Shown: positions 8,151 to 17,092 of the stretch, piece after piece
How the letters are laid out: every line of letters starts with the position of its first letter
Position numbering within the stretch: the stretch's first letter is position 1
Origin: Hydrogenophilales bacterium
GTDB lineage: Bacteria > Pseudomonadota > Gammaproteobacteria > Burkholderiales > Thiobacillaceae
DNA: 64,000 bases
Reading direction: 5' to 3'
Assembly: GCA_016719465.1 (NCBI GenBank)
Contig: JADJYY010000005.1
Coordinates: 1 to 64,000 of the forward strand
Made by a program: the position numbers and the translations under genes
The notes under the pieces: generated by a model
What the model was told of the DNA's origin: nothing
What the model saw: only the letters and a program-made list of their open reading frames with translations
The model's database searches: none

Positions 8151-8682
8151 CCCGCCTCGGCCGCGGTCCATGGCGCTCGCCATCCGGGCGACGATCCGGG
8201 TATTGGAATATCGCTGTTTGTGGTGTGGAACCTGGTTCGCTTTTTCCGGCGGTAACCGTTGGTCGAGGTATTCAACAAGCCAAGGTCACGAGCGTTCCTG
8301 ACACTCTCCGACATTCCAATGGGCGGTATCCATGGGCTGAGTTGGAGCCTCCACCGCTACCAGGCGCAATGACCGCGGCGATTCCTCAACGTTTCCGATA
8401 GTTTTCGAACAGGATCCAGTCGCTACCTTGCGGTGTTTCCCAAGGGGGCACGGAAGATTCCCGCCTGGTGGTCCATGCCGCGCATGCCCTTGTCGCCGCT
8501 TCCCCGCGGAAATCCTGGACACGCGCGGGTTCCCGAGATGGCTGACGCCACTGTCGCGGTAACCGGCTTGGGCGGATGCCCCGCCTTGCCGACCTGGCAT
8601 CAAGGTTGCTGCAATGAATGGGCAATCAGCGGCAAGGGAAGCCTCCCAACGCTCGGCACCCGCAAACATCAGGACGTTCGCC
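8151..8682. other. 532-base stretch without a convincing gene
   Basis: Open frames on both strands here are short or have poor amino-acid composition for coding. There is no clear terminator, tRNA or repeat. It may be a decayed remnant of an earlier insertion. Confidence 0.4.
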
Positions 8683-8964
8683 ATGGCCCGTTTACTCAAG
8701 TATTTCCCCAAGACGGAAGATGAGCACGATCTACACGGCATGGCGCCGTGGATCGGCATTCGCGTGGATCTCGGCGGTGGCGAGTTCGCCTACGTCGTGG
8801 CAGCCGGGGCAACCCTGGGCTGCTTCCGGGAAACCGAGATTCCGGAATGGGTGTCCACCTCCGATGGCAAGGTCTATCGCTTCGAAGGTGTGTGTGATGA
8901 CATCGAGGACGCGTCATTCCGGGACGGCTTGCTGACCTTGCCGCCTGGTCTCTTCATGCGTTGA
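8683..8964 (+). CDS. Small hypothetical protein
   Basis: 93 residues from ATG 8683 (MARLLKYFPKTEDEHDLHGM). The N-terminal extension available upstream looks non-coding. Acidic, no signal peptide and no membrane segment; it has a repeated beta-like pattern (GIRVDLGGGEFAYVVAAG) and a single cysteine pair at about 50 and 71. I do not recognise it. It stands alone between a non-coding stretch and the permease gene. Confidence 0.45.
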   Translation: MARLLKYFPKTEDEHDLHGMAPWIGIRVDLGGGEFAYVVAAGATLGCFRETEIPEWVSTSDGKVYRFEGVCDDIEDASFRDGLLTLPPGLFMR

Positions 8965-9209
8965 CGGAACCACCGGTTGCCGACCGCCATGAAACGTGGC
9001 GGCATTTTCCGCCCGCCGCTATATAGTGAGTCGGTGACATCCTCACCGCCAATATCCATGCATCAGGGTTCGAGTGGTCTGTTTTCCCCGTGGCCGGGAC
9101 GCGAGTCTGCCGGAATCCACGGTGCCTTCGATGAGCCGGAGCGCGTGGACGATACCGCCTCGCCTTCCCCGGGTTCCGTCATGGGACCCTTCCCGCCGAG
9201 GTGCCCGGG

Positions 9210-10979
9210 ATGATCTGGGAGGCCTGGCTCACTCTGGGCGTGGTCGCCCTATGCGTCATGTTGCTGGCCAGCAACCGGTTTCCCGCCGACGCGGTGATGG
9301 TGGGCGGTCTCACGCTGTTGTTGCTGGCGGGCGTGCTGACCCCGGGCGAGGCGCTGGCCGGCCTGGCCAACGAGGGCATGGTGACGGTGGCGGTGCTCTA
9401 CGTGGTGGTGTCCGGCCTGGAGGAAACCGGCGGCACCGCCTGGGTGTCCCAGGCCCTGCTCGGCCGGCCGCGTTCCGTGGCCCACGCCCAGGCGCGGCTG
9501 ATGGCGCCGGTGGCGGCCCTCTCCGCCTTCCTCAACAACACGCCGGTGGTGGCCATGTTCATCCCGGCGGTGCAGGACTGGGCCAAGCGCCACAACATTT
9601 CCGCCTCCCACCTGATGCTGCCCCTAAGCTACGCCGCCATCGCCGGCGGCACCTGCACCCTCATCGGCACCAGCACCAACCTGGTGGTCAACGGCCTGCT
9701 GCTGAAGGACACGGACGCCCCCGGCCTGGGCTTCTTCGACATCGCCTGGGTGGGCGTCCCGACCCTGATCGTCACCATTGTCTTCACCGTCCTGTTCGGC
9801 CGGCGCCTGCTGCCCGAGCGCCAATCCGTGATCAGCCGCCTGGCGGACGCGCGGGAATACACCGTGGAAATGCTGGTGGAGCCCCGCAGCCCCCTGGATG
9901 GCAAGACCATCGAGGATGCCGGCCTGCGCCAGTTGCCCGGCATGTACCTGGTGGAGGTGGATCGGGACGGTCACATTCTGCCCGCCGTCTCGCCCAAGAC
10001 CACCCTGCGCGGCGGCGACCGGCTGCTGTTCGCCGGGGTGGTGGAATCGGTGCTGGACCTGCAAAAGATCCGCGGCCTCAAGCCCGCCACGGATCAGGTG
10101 TTCAAGCTGCACGCGCCGCGCCACCAGCGCTGCCTGGTGGAGGCGGTGGTGTCGGAGAGCTTTCCCCTGCTGGGCAAGAGCATCCGCGAGGGGCGTTTCC
10201 GCACCCTGTACCAGGCCGCCATCATCGCCGTGGCCCGCAACGGCGAGCGTATCCAGAGCAAGATCGGCGACATCGTGCCGCGACCGGGCGATACCCTGCT
10301 GATGGAAACCCACCCCAGTTTCCTGGAACGCTACCGCAACACCCGGGATTTCCTGCTCATGAGCCGCCTGGACAACTCCACGCCGCCGCGCCACGAGCGG
10401 GCCTGGATCTCGGTGTTGGTGATGGTGGGCATGGTGTTGCTGGCGGCCTTCGATATCCTGAGCATGCTGGAGGCGGCCATGCTGGCGGCCGGCGCGATGC
10501 TTCTGCTGAGCTGTACTTCCGCGTCCTCGGCGCGCAAGGCGGTGGACTGGCAGGTGCTGATGGTCATCGCCGCGTCCTTCGGCATGGGCATCGCCCTGGA
10601 AAAGACCGGCGCCGCCAACACCGTGGCCGGCGGCCTGCTGGCCCTGGCCGGGGACAATCCCTGGGCCACCCTGGCCCTGGTATTCGTCGCCACCTCGGTG
10701 TTCACCAACCTGATCACCAACAACGCGGCGGCGGCCCTGATGTTCCCCATCGCCCTGGCCGCCGCGAACCGCCTGGATGTCAGCGTGCTGCCCTTCGCCA
10801 TCGTCATCATGAAGGCCGCTTCGGCCAGCTTCGCCACTCCCCTCGGCTACCAGACCAACCTCATGGTCATGGGGCCGGGGGGCTATACCTTCTCGGATTA
10901 CTTCCGCCTGGGCATTCCCCTGACCGTGCTCACCGGCGTGCTCACGGTCCTGATCGCGCCCCTGGTCTGGCCGTTCTGA
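9210..10979 (+). CDS. SLC13/DASS-type permease with central TrkA-C domains
   Basis: Inner-membrane ion-coupled transporter of the divalent anion/sodium symporter group. About 589 residues. The N-terminal half has membrane segments and the family motif SAFLNNTPVVAMFIPAV. Residues about 210-390 are soluble and form two RCK_C/TrkA-C-like domains. The second membrane half repeats the helical hairpin TNLITNNAAAALMFPIALA. The start ATG 9210 has GAGGTG six bases upstream; GTG 9201 is an alternative. The substrate cannot be told; sulfate, dicarboxylates or other anions are possible for this family. Confidence 0.85.
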   Translation: MIWEAWLTLGVVALCVMLLASNRFPADAVMVGGLTLLLLAGVLTPGEALAGLANEGMVTVAVLYVVVSGLEETGGTAWVSQALLGRPRSVAHAQARLMAPVAALSAFLNNTPVVAMFIPAVQDWAKRHNISASHLMLPLSYAAIAGGTCTLIGTSTNLVVNGLLLKDTDAPGLGFFDIAWVGVPTLIVTIVFTVLFGRRLLPERQSVISRLADAREYTVEMLVEPRSPLDGKTIEDAGLRQLPGMYLVEVDRDGHILPAVSPKTTLRGGDRLLFAGVVESVLDLQKIRGLKPATDQVFKLHAPRHQRCLVEAVVSESFPLLGKSIREGRFRTLYQAAIIAVARNGERIQSKIGDIVPRPGDTLLMETHPSFLERYRNTRDFLLMSRLDNSTPPRHERAWISVLVMVGMVLLAAFDILSMLEAAMLAAGAMLLLSCTSASSARKAVDWQVLMVIAASFGMGIALEKTGAANTVAGGLLALAGDNPWATLALVFVATSVFTNLITNNAAAALMFPIALAAANRLDVSVLPFAIVIMKAASASFATPLGYQTNLMVMGPGGYTFSDYFRLGIPLTVLTGVLTVLIAPLVWPF

Positions 10980-11061
10980 AATCCTCCGGCGGCGGTCGAG
11001 GCGCGGGCCGGTCGGGAATCCCGCCAGGCGTGGGCGAGATCGGGCCGCTTTCTCGGCTGGC

Positions 11062-12009
11062 TTATTCCGCCCCGGTCGCGGGCCGAAGTCGGGCCATTTC
11101 CGCGCGGGTGGCCACTTCCTCCATGGGCGTGCCGGCCAGGGCGTAGTCCCGCGCCGCCCGTTCCAGCAGCTTCACGGCCTGGAGTGTCCGGCCCCGGTCC
11201 ATGGCAAGCCATGCGGCCAGCCGGTGGGATACGGCGATCCAGTAGCGGTCATCCGCTTGTTCCACCCATGCGGCGCCTTCCCGGATCAGGGCCTCGGCTT
11301 CGTCGAAGCGGCGCTCGCCGCGACGAAGGTTTCCCAGGTTCATGAGATGCTTGCCCAGGTGGTGGAAGTGGCCATGCTGGCGGTTGAGGGCGATGGCGGC
11401 TTGCAGCAGTCCCTCGGCGGCCACCGGGTTGCCACGGTCCGCCTCGATGAGGCCCATGTTGTTGAGGGACGCCGAGCGCTCCGCGGCATCGGGGTTGATG
11501 GCCAGGGACTGTCGGTAGTGATCCAGCGCCGGGATGGCCTGGCCCGCGTCATAGAGCAGGCCGGCGGTGTTGTGCAGGGCCGTGGCCAGACCCGCTCTGT
11601 TGCCCTCCCGGCGCGCCAGGTCGAGGGCCGCCTGGAGACGATCCCAGGCCTCCGCCCGCCGGTCCAGGCGGCGCAGGGTGACGCCGTACCAGTTGTCGGC
11701 CAGCACCCGGGTGGTGGCGTTCATGGGCAGCGCGTCGGTCCGCTTCAGGGCGACGAGGGATTCGGCGAAGCGACCGGTTTCGTAGAGGCCGCGCGCCAGG
11801 CAGACCCAGGCGGGCGCATCCCGGTCATTCCGAGCGATTTGTTCCCGGGCGATGCCCAGGGCCGCGGGATAATCGAAGCGATTCAGCGCCTCGTCACAGG
11901 GGTTCGCCGCCGCCGGGGCCGCCGCCAGCGCGGCCAGGAAAACCAGCAAACGAGGGGTCCGGGCGGGAAAGATAAAGGGCCTTGCAAGGGGTCTTTTCAT
12001 TGGAGTCAT
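11062..12009 (-). CDS. Exported tetratricopeptide-repeat protein
   Basis: 315 residues from ATG 12009 (MTPMKRPLARPF); ATG 12000 is an alternative. A hydrophobic signal-type segment (LLVFLAALAAAPAAA) precedes NPCDEALNRF. The rest is made of helical TPR units, for example LADNWYGVTLRRLDRRAEAW and SLNNMGLIEADRGNPVAAEG, about six in all. Such proteins usually act as periplasmic binding scaffolds. The specific partner is not evident. It is divergent from ilvE. Confidence 0.75.
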   Translation of the reverse strand: MTPMKRPLARPFIFPARTPRLLVFLAALAAAPAAANPCDEALNRFDYPAALGIAREQIARNDRDAPAWVCLARGLYETGRFAESLVALKRTDALPMNATTRVLADNWYGVTLRRLDRRAEAWDRLQAALDLARREGNRAGLATALHNTAGLLYDAGQAIPALDHYRQSLAINPDAAERSASLNNMGLIEADRGNPVAAEGLLQAAIALNRQHGHFHHLGKHLMNLGNLRRGERRFDEAEALIREGAAWVEQADDRYWIAVSHRLAAWLAMDRGRTLQAVKLLERAARDYALAGTPMEEVATRAEMARLRPATGAE

Positions 12010-12073
12010 TCCGGGCATGTCGAACGCTGGGCTAAAATAACGTTCTTTTTCAGCGATTTCCGGAGTTTCTATC

Positions 12074-12997
12074 ATGTCCATGGCCGACCGCGACGGTGTC
12101 ATCTGGTACGACGGCAAAATGGTTCCCTGGCGGGAAGCCACCACCCACGTTCTCACCCATACCCTGCACTACGGCATGGGCGTGTTCGAAGGCGTGCGCG
12201 CCTACGAGACGCCCAACGGCGCCGCCATCTTCCGGCTCCAGGAGCATACCGACCGGCTGTTCCGTTCCGCCCACATCCTGGGCATGAAGATGCCCTTCGA
12301 CAAGGCCACGATCAACGAGGCCCAGAGGGCCGTGGTGCGGGAAAACGGCCTGAAGTCCGGCTACCTGCGTCCCATGGCGTTCTACGGCGCCGAGGCCATG
12401 GGTATCTCGGCGAAGAACCTGTCGGTGCACGTCATCGTCGCCGCCTGGCCGTGGGGCGCGTATCTGGGCCAGGAGGCCCTGGAACGCGGCATCCGCGTCA
12501 AGACCAGTTCGTTCTCGCGCCATCATTCCAACGTCACCATGTGCAAGGCCAAGGCCAACGGCAACTACATGAACTCCATCCTCGCCCACAAGGAAGCCGA
12601 GATGGACGGCTACGACGAGGCGCTGCTGCTGGACGTCGACGGTTTTGTCTCCGAAGGCTCGGGCGAGAACATCTTCATCGTCCGCGACCGCAAGCTCTAC
12701 ACCCCCGACCCGAGTTCAGCCCTGGTGGGCCTCACGCGCGACACCATCATCCAGCTGGCGGAGGAAAACGGCCTGCAGGTGATCGAGAAACGCATCACCC
12801 GCGACGAGGTCTACATCGCCGACGAGGCCTTCTTCACCGGTACCGCCGCCGAGGTCACGCCGATCCGCGAACTCGACAACCGGGTGATCGGCGAGGGCGC
12901 CCGTGGTCCCATCACCGCAAAGCTGCAGGCCTCGTATTTCGACTGCGTGTATGGCCGTTCCCCCGCCCACGCCGAGTGGCTCACCCCGGTGAAATGA
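12074..12997 (+). CDS. ilvE: Branched-chain amino-acid aminotransferase
   Basis: PLP class IV aminotransferase that interconverts leucine, isoleucine and valine with their keto acids. 307 residues. Lys160 (CKAKANGNYMNS) is the PLP lysine, and the loop EGVRAYET and the motif VSEGSGENIFIV are typical. The stop overlaps the ATG of the next gene (ATGA), so the two are probably cotranslated. Confidence 0.95.
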   Translation: MSMADRDGVIWYDGKMVPWREATTHVLTHTLHYGMGVFEGVRAYETPNGAAIFRLQEHTDRLFRSAHILGMKMPFDKATINEAQRAVVRENGLKSGYLRPMAFYGAEAMGISAKNLSVHVIVAAWPWGAYLGQEALERGIRVKTSSFSRHHSNVTMCKAKANGNYMNSILAHKEAEMDGYDEALLLDVDGFVSEGSGENIFIVRDRKLYTPDPSSALVGLTRDTIIQLAEENGLQVIEKRITRDEVYIADEAFFTGTAAEVTPIRELDNRVIGEGARGPITAKLQASYFDCVYGRSPAHAEWLTPVK

Positions 12998-13218
12998 GCG
13001 AGGTCGGCATGAGCGAGCGGCACGACAATACCCGGCGCGTCATCGAGGTCGGCGAAAGCGACCTGCCCCTGCATTGCCCCATGCCCGGAGACACCGCCTG
13101 GTGTTCCCACCCGCGCGTGTTCCTGGCGGTGGAGGAGAAGGGCGAGTCGCTGTGTCCCTATTGCGGGACGCGCTACAAACTCAAGGGCTGGACTGGTCGG
13201 CCCCGCCACGGACATTGA
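12994..13218 (+). CDS. Small zinc-finger (CHCC-type) protein
   Basis: 74 residues from ATG 12994, overlapping the ilvE stop; ATG 13009 is a second possible start. The pattern CPMP...WCSHPRVFL...CPYCGTRYKL carries four Cys and a His in the spacing of the zf-CHCC family, whose best known member is the NDUFS6-like accessory subunit of complex I. In bacteria the role is mostly unknown. Its placement after ilvE is common in betaproteobacteria (recollection, not checked). Confidence 0.8.
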   Translation: MSEVGMSERHDNTRRVIEVGESDLPLHCPMPGDTAWCSHPRVFLAVEEKGESLCPYCGTRYKLKGWTGRPRHGH

Positions 13219-13228
13219 AAGGATGATC

Positions 13229-13747
13229 ATGAAAAAGCTTGTGTTCGCCTTGTTGCTGGCTTGCGGTTTCGGGGTTCATGCCCAGGCACCCGCTCAGCCC
13301 ACGCCCGAGCAGGCCAGGCAGATGCAGGAGGCCATGGCGCGGCAGATGCAGATGATGTCGGTCATGTTCGACCTGCGGAAATCGAAACTGGGCTTCGAGG
13401 AGACGGTGAACGCCATCCGCGCCGGCGCCCAGAAGCGGGGCTGGAAGCTGGGCGAAACCCAGGACATGCAGGCCGCCCTGAAGGAATCGGGCGCCAAGGA
13501 CGCCAAGCGCATGAAGGTGGTCAACCTGTGCCCGGCCGGGGCCAACGAGAAGGTTGCCAAGGCGAGCGGCGGCAAGACCCCGCCGCTGCCCTGCCGCGCC
13601 ACGGTGTTCGACGGCAAGGATGGCAAGATTTACGTCATGCGCATGAATCTGGCCAACATGGCCAAGACCCTGCGGGGCGATCTGGCCAAGGCCATGGGCG
13701 AGGTGGCGGCGGAGGAGAATGCCCTCTACCAGGACATCCTGGAGTAG
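13229..13747 (+). CDS. Exported DUF302-like protein
   Basis: 172 residues from ATG 13229, which has AAAGGA at good spacing; ATG 13223 is too close to that site. The signal peptide MKKLVFALLLACGFGVHAQA is followed by a methionine/glutamine-rich linker. The folded part has the DUF302 pattern (SKLGFEETVNAIRAGAQKRG ... KVVNLCPAG ... PLPCRATVFDGKDGKIYV). Function unknown. A strong terminator follows. Confidence 0.75.
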   Translation: MKKLVFALLLACGFGVHAQAPAQPTPEQARQMQEAMARQMQMMSVMFDLRKSKLGFEETVNAIRAGAQKRGWKLGETQDMQAALKESGAKDAKRMKVVNLCPAGANEKVAKASGGKTPPLPCRATVFDGKDGKIYVMRMNLANMAKTLRGDLAKAMGEVAAEENALYQDILE

Positions 13748-13768
13748 GGTCCGCCCCGAAGCGAAACA

Positions 13769-13793
13769 ACGCCGGACAGTCCGGCGTTTTTTT
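13769..13793 (+). terminator. Rho-independent terminator
   Basis: Stem ACGCCGGA / TCCGGCGT with a three-base loop, followed by seven T. It ends the ilvE-zinc finger-DUF302 unit and touches the convergent hemN stop codon. Confidence 0.9.
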
Positions 13794-15162
13794 ATGCCGT
13801 TCTGGAATAGCGCGGCTGGTCGGTGGAGGCCTGCTTCAGGTAGGCGTCGAAGCACATGGCGATGTTGCGCAGGAACAGGCGGCCCAGGTCGGTGACGACG
13901 ATCCTGTTCGGCTCCAGGCGGATCAGGCCATCGGCGGCCAGGGGCGGGAGGTCGGCCAGGCCTTCGCCGAAGTAGGTGTCGAAGTCGATGCCGAATTCCT
14001 TGCCGAAGGCGGCGGTGTCCATTTCCAGGTCGCACATGATGCGGGTGATGGCTTCCCGGCGGACATGGTCGTCCCGGGTCAGCTTCAGGCCCCGCTCCAC
14101 CGGCAGGTGGCCGGCTCCCACCAGTTCCTGGTAGTGCTTCAGGTTCTTCTCGTTCTGCATGTAGACATCCGGCGTCTGGCTGATGCTGGAGGCGCCGAAG
14201 GCGTAGATGTCGCATTCCTTGTGGGTGGTGTAGCCCTGGAAGTTGCGCCACAGGGTCTTGGTGCGCTGGGCCTTGACCATCTCGTCGTCCGGCTTGGCGT
14301 AGTGGTCCATGCCGATGTTCAGGTAGCCGGCGGCGCCCAGGCGTTCGTGGATGAGCTGCTGCAAATCCAGGCGGGTAGCGAAGGCGGGCAGGTCGGCCTC
14401 GTTGATGAGCTTCTGGTGCTTCTTCATCCAGGGCACGTGGGCGTAGGCGAAGATGGCGAAGCGGTCCGGCCCCCAGGCCAGCACCCGATCCAGGGTGTGG
14501 GCGAAGCTGGTGGTGTTCTGGTGGGGCAGGCCCACGATCAGGTCCATGTTGATGCTGGAAAAGCCCAGTTCCCGCGCCCAGCCGTAAACCTGGGCGATCA
14601 GCGCCTCGGGCTGCACGCGGTTCACGGCCTGCTGCACCCGGTCGTCCAGATCCTGCACGCCCAGGGACAGGCGGTTGAAGCCGGATTCGCGCAGGGCCAC
14701 CAGGTGTTCCCGGGTGAGTTCGCGCGGGTCGGCTTCGCAACCCATTTCCGCGTCCGGCGCGATGTTGAAGCGGGCGCGGATCATGGCCATCAGCTTGCGG
14801 ATGTCGTCGGGCTTGAGATAGGTGGGGGTGCCGCCGCCCCAGTGGAGTTGCTTCACCTGGCGACGCGGGTCGGTGAGTTCGGCGACCCGGGACATTTCCT
14901 GCTCCAGGTAGCCCAGGTACTGGGTCGCCTTGGAGTATTCGCCCGTGGCCACCATGTTGCAGCCGCAGTAGTAGCAGAGGGTGTCGCAGAACGGGATGTG
15001 GACGTAGAGGGACAGGCCGCGGGACGCGGACTGGGAGGATTCGAGTTCCCGGCGCCAGTCGGCTTCCTTGAATTCGGTATGGAAGTAGGGGGCGGTCGGG
15101 TATGAGGTATAGCGGGGTCCCGGCTTGCTGTACTTTTCCAGGAGGGCGGTGAATGCGGACAT
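13792..15162 (-). CDS. hemN: Oxygen-independent coproporphyrinogen III oxidase
   Basis: Radical SAM enzyme that makes protoporphyrinogen IX without oxygen, so heme can be made under anoxia. 456 residues from ATG 15162. Radical-SAM motif HIPFCDTLCYYCGCN binds the [4Fe-4S] cluster, preceded by the HemN-specific PGPRYTSYPTAP. The HemN C-terminal domain is present. An in-frame ATG at 15189 would overlap a likely -10 box (TACAAT, 15188-15193), so the shorter start is preferred. An FNR-like site lies upstream. Confidence 0.95.
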   Translation of the reverse strand: MSAFTALLEKYSKPGPRYTSYPTAPYFHTEFKEADWRRELESSQSASRGLSLYVHIPFCDTLCYYCGCNMVATGEYSKATQYLGYLEQEMSRVAELTDPRRQVKQLHWGGGTPTYLKPDDIRKLMAMIRARFNIAPDAEMGCEADPRELTREHLVALRESGFNRLSLGVQDLDDRVQQAVNRVQPEALIAQVYGWARELGFSSINMDLIVGLPHQNTTSFAHTLDRVLAWGPDRFAIFAYAHVPWMKKHQKLINEADLPAFATRLDLQQLIHERLGAAGYLNIGMDHYAKPDDEMVKAQRTKTLWRNFQGYTTHKECDIYAFGASSISQTPDVYMQNEKNLKHYQELVGAGHLPVERGLKLTRDDHVRREAITRIMCDLEMDTAAFGKEFGIDFDTYFGEGLADLPPLAADGLIRLEPNRIVVTDLGRLFLRNIAMCFDAYLKQASTDQPRYSRTA

Positions 15163-15226
15163 GGTCTCGATCTCGAACAGGTGGCCCATTGTAGGGGGGG
15201 TGGGAAAACCGGGGCAAGGATGGGGC

Positions 15227-15240
15227 CTGATCGCGATCAA
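15227..15240 (-). promoter_or_regulatory. FNR-type site upstream of hemN
   Basis: Read on the minus strand: TTGATCGCGATCAG, which matches FNR consensus TTGAT-N4-ATCAA except for the last base. It lies 65 bases before the hemN ATG. The centre would be about 52 bases before the predicted transcription start, which is not one of the two standard FNR spacings, so the exact promoter is uncertain. Confidence 0.6.
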
Positions 15241-15399
15241 GCATCCGGGCCCGGGGATGGACTTCCCGAAGCATGCTTTTGTTACATGCCGATGTCACGA
15301 GTGTGACAAATCAGCTGGCTGGGTCGAAAAGACTATAGGGATTTCGATAAATAGGATGAATTCTTTCCGGACTTGATATATCTTTAGTAATAGTCGTCC

Positions 15400-15515
15400 A
15401 TCGAAACAGACAGTTCCCGAGTTCTTTTGAACGAGCATGGTTCTGGCAAGGTCGCGATCGGGCAGGAGGCAAGGCCTCCCAACCAACCTCCCTGACCGCC
15501 GCAATGGCGGTTTTT
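15400..15515 (+). ncRNA. Candidate small RNA with exposed CCUCCC
   Basis: No gene lies upstream on the plus strand, yet a terminator is present. The sequence before it has a hairpin GGAGGC-AA-GGCCTCC (about 15464-15479), then a C-rich single strand (AACCAACCTCCCTGA), then the terminator stem at 15496-15515. Exposed CCUCCC is an anti-Shine-Dalgarno motif seen in known regulatory small RNAs. The 5' end is not defined and no clear promoter was found. It could instead be a leader of the following phosphomannomutase gene. Confidence 0.35.
15496..15515 (+). terminator. Rho-independent terminator, first of a tandem pair
   Basis: Stem CCGCC / GGCGG with a five-base loop followed by TTTTT. It lies in a region with no coding sequence upstream on this strand. 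Confidence 0.7.
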
Positions 15516-15517
15516 CA

Positions 15518-15550
15518 AGCGGCATCGGTTTCCGATGCCGCTCTTTTTTT
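15518..15550 (+). terminator. Rho-independent terminator, second of a tandem pair
   Basis: Eleven-base perfect stem AGCGGCATCGG / CCGATGCCGCT with a TTT loop, followed by C and seven T. It is a strong terminator only two bases after the first, 66 bases before the phosphomannomutase ATG. Confidence 0.9.
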
Positions 15551-15616
15551 GCCGGTCCCGATGGCGGGGCTGCCGGAAAAATCCCCGATAATCGGCCGGC
15601 CCAATCGGAGACCTCC

Positions 15617-16993
15617 ATGCCAGACGTGCCCGCCGAGATATTCAAGGCCTATGACATCCGTGGTGTCGTGGGCGCGAGCCTGACCGCCGAAATCGTCGAA
15701 GACCTGGGGCGCGCCATCGGCGGCGAGGCGCGGGCGCGCGGCCAGGCCGGGATCGTCATCGGCCGGGACGGCCGCCTGTCCGGACCGGAACTGGCCGCCG
15801 CCCTCGCCCGGGGTATTCAGGCGGCCGGCATGGACGTCATCGATATCGGTCGGGTGACCACGCCCATGGCCTACTTCGCCACCCATCACCTTGGCACCCA
15901 CAGCGCCGTGATGGTGACCGGATCCCACAATCCGCCCGCCTACAACGGCTTGAAGGTGGTCCTGGCCGGCGAGGCCCTGTACGGGGAAGCCATCCAGGAC
16001 CTGCGCCGGCGCCTCGAAGCCGGCGACCTGTTCCGTGGCCAGGGCGTTCGGCGCGAGCGGGATATCACGGCGGACTACATCGAACGCATCGTCGGCGACG
16101 TGAAGCTTGCCCGCCCCATGAACATCATCGTCGACGCCGGCAACGGCGTGGCGGGCGCCTATGCGCCCATGCTCTACCGCGCCCTGGGCTGCCGGGTGGA
16201 GGAATTGTTCTGCGAGGTGGACGGCCGTTTTCCGAACCACCATCCCGATCCCTCCGTACCGGCCAACCTGGGCCAACTCGCCGCCAGGCTGAAAGCCTCG
16301 GGCGCGGAAATCGGCCTGGCCTTCGATGGCGACGGGGACCGGCTGGGCGTGGTGGCCAGGGATGGCCGCATCATCTATCCGGACCGACAACTGATGCTGT
16401 TCGCCGACGACGTGCTGGCGCGGAATCCCGGCGGACTGGTGATTTTCGACGTGAAATCCACCCGCAACCTGTACCGCTGGATCAGCGAGCGGGGCGGCAA
16501 GCCCATGCTGTGGAAGACCGGCCATTCCGTCATCAAGGCCCGCATGCGGGAAACCGGCGCCCTGCTTGCCGGCGAGATGAGCGGCCACATCTTCTTCAAG
16601 GAACGCTGGTACGGCTTCGACGACGGCCTCTACGCCGGGGCCCGCCTGCTGGAATACCTGTCCCGACGGGCGGATGTCCAGGCCACGCTGGACGGCCTGC
16701 CGGATTCCGTCTGCACGCCGGAACTCCATATTCCCCTGGTTGAGGGTGAGCCCCAGCGCTGGATGGCGGAACTGGCCAGGACCGCCCGCTTCGAGGGCGC
16801 CCGCGAGGTCATTACCCTGGACGGCCTGCGCGTGGAATACGCGGACGGGTTCGGGCTCATGCGCGCCTCCAACACCACGCCGACCATCGTCCTGCGCTTC
16901 GAGGCGGAGAACGCCGAGGCCCTGGACCGGATCCAGTCGGTATTCCGGCGACTCATCCTGGAGGCGTATCCCGGGATCCCTCTGCCGTTCTAG
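15617..16993 (+). CDS. Phosphomannomutase/phosphoglucomutase
   Basis: Alpha-D-phosphohexomutase (AlgC/ManB type) that interconverts 6- and 1-phosphates of mannose or glucose for polysaccharide and LPS precursors. 458 residues. Catalytic serine loop VTGSHNPPAYNGLK (about residues 99-112), metal loop AFDGDGDRLG, sugar-binding loop AGEMSGHIFF and C-terminal phosphate loop RASNTTPTIVLRFEA. The start at ATG 15617 gives the standard opening PAEIFKAYDIRGVVG. Confidence 0.93.
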   Translation: MPDVPAEIFKAYDIRGVVGASLTAEIVEDLGRAIGGEARARGQAGIVIGRDGRLSGPELAAALARGIQAAGMDVIDIGRVTTPMAYFATHHLGTHSAVMVTGSHNPPAYNGLKVVLAGEALYGEAIQDLRRRLEAGDLFRGQGVRRERDITADYIERIVGDVKLARPMNIIVDAGNGVAGAYAPMLYRALGCRVEELFCEVDGRFPNHHPDPSVPANLGQLAARLKASGAEIGLAFDGDGDRLGVVARDGRIIYPDRQLMLFADDVLARNPGGLVIFDVKSTRNLYRWISERGGKPMLWKTGHSVIKARMRETGALLAGEMSGHIFFKERWYGFDDGLYAGARLLEYLSRRADVQATLDGLPDSVCTPELHIPLVEGEPQRWMAELARTARFEGAREVITLDGLRVEYADGFGLMRASNTTPTIVLRFEAENAEALDRIQSVFRRLILEAYPGIPLPF

Positions 16994-17092
16994 CCGACAA
17001 GGCGAACAGCGGCGCGGGCATCCTTTTTTTGCGTTCCCGGGCCCCGTATCATGCGGGCCTCCTCTCCACTCTCCTCTAGCTGGATTTCACCG

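Noticed and set aside
8286..8759. Minus-strand frame of 157 codons in the gap after the isc operon
   Set aside because: No ribosome site, cysteine/arginine/serine-rich composition and overlap with a better plus-strand frame; not convincing as a gene.
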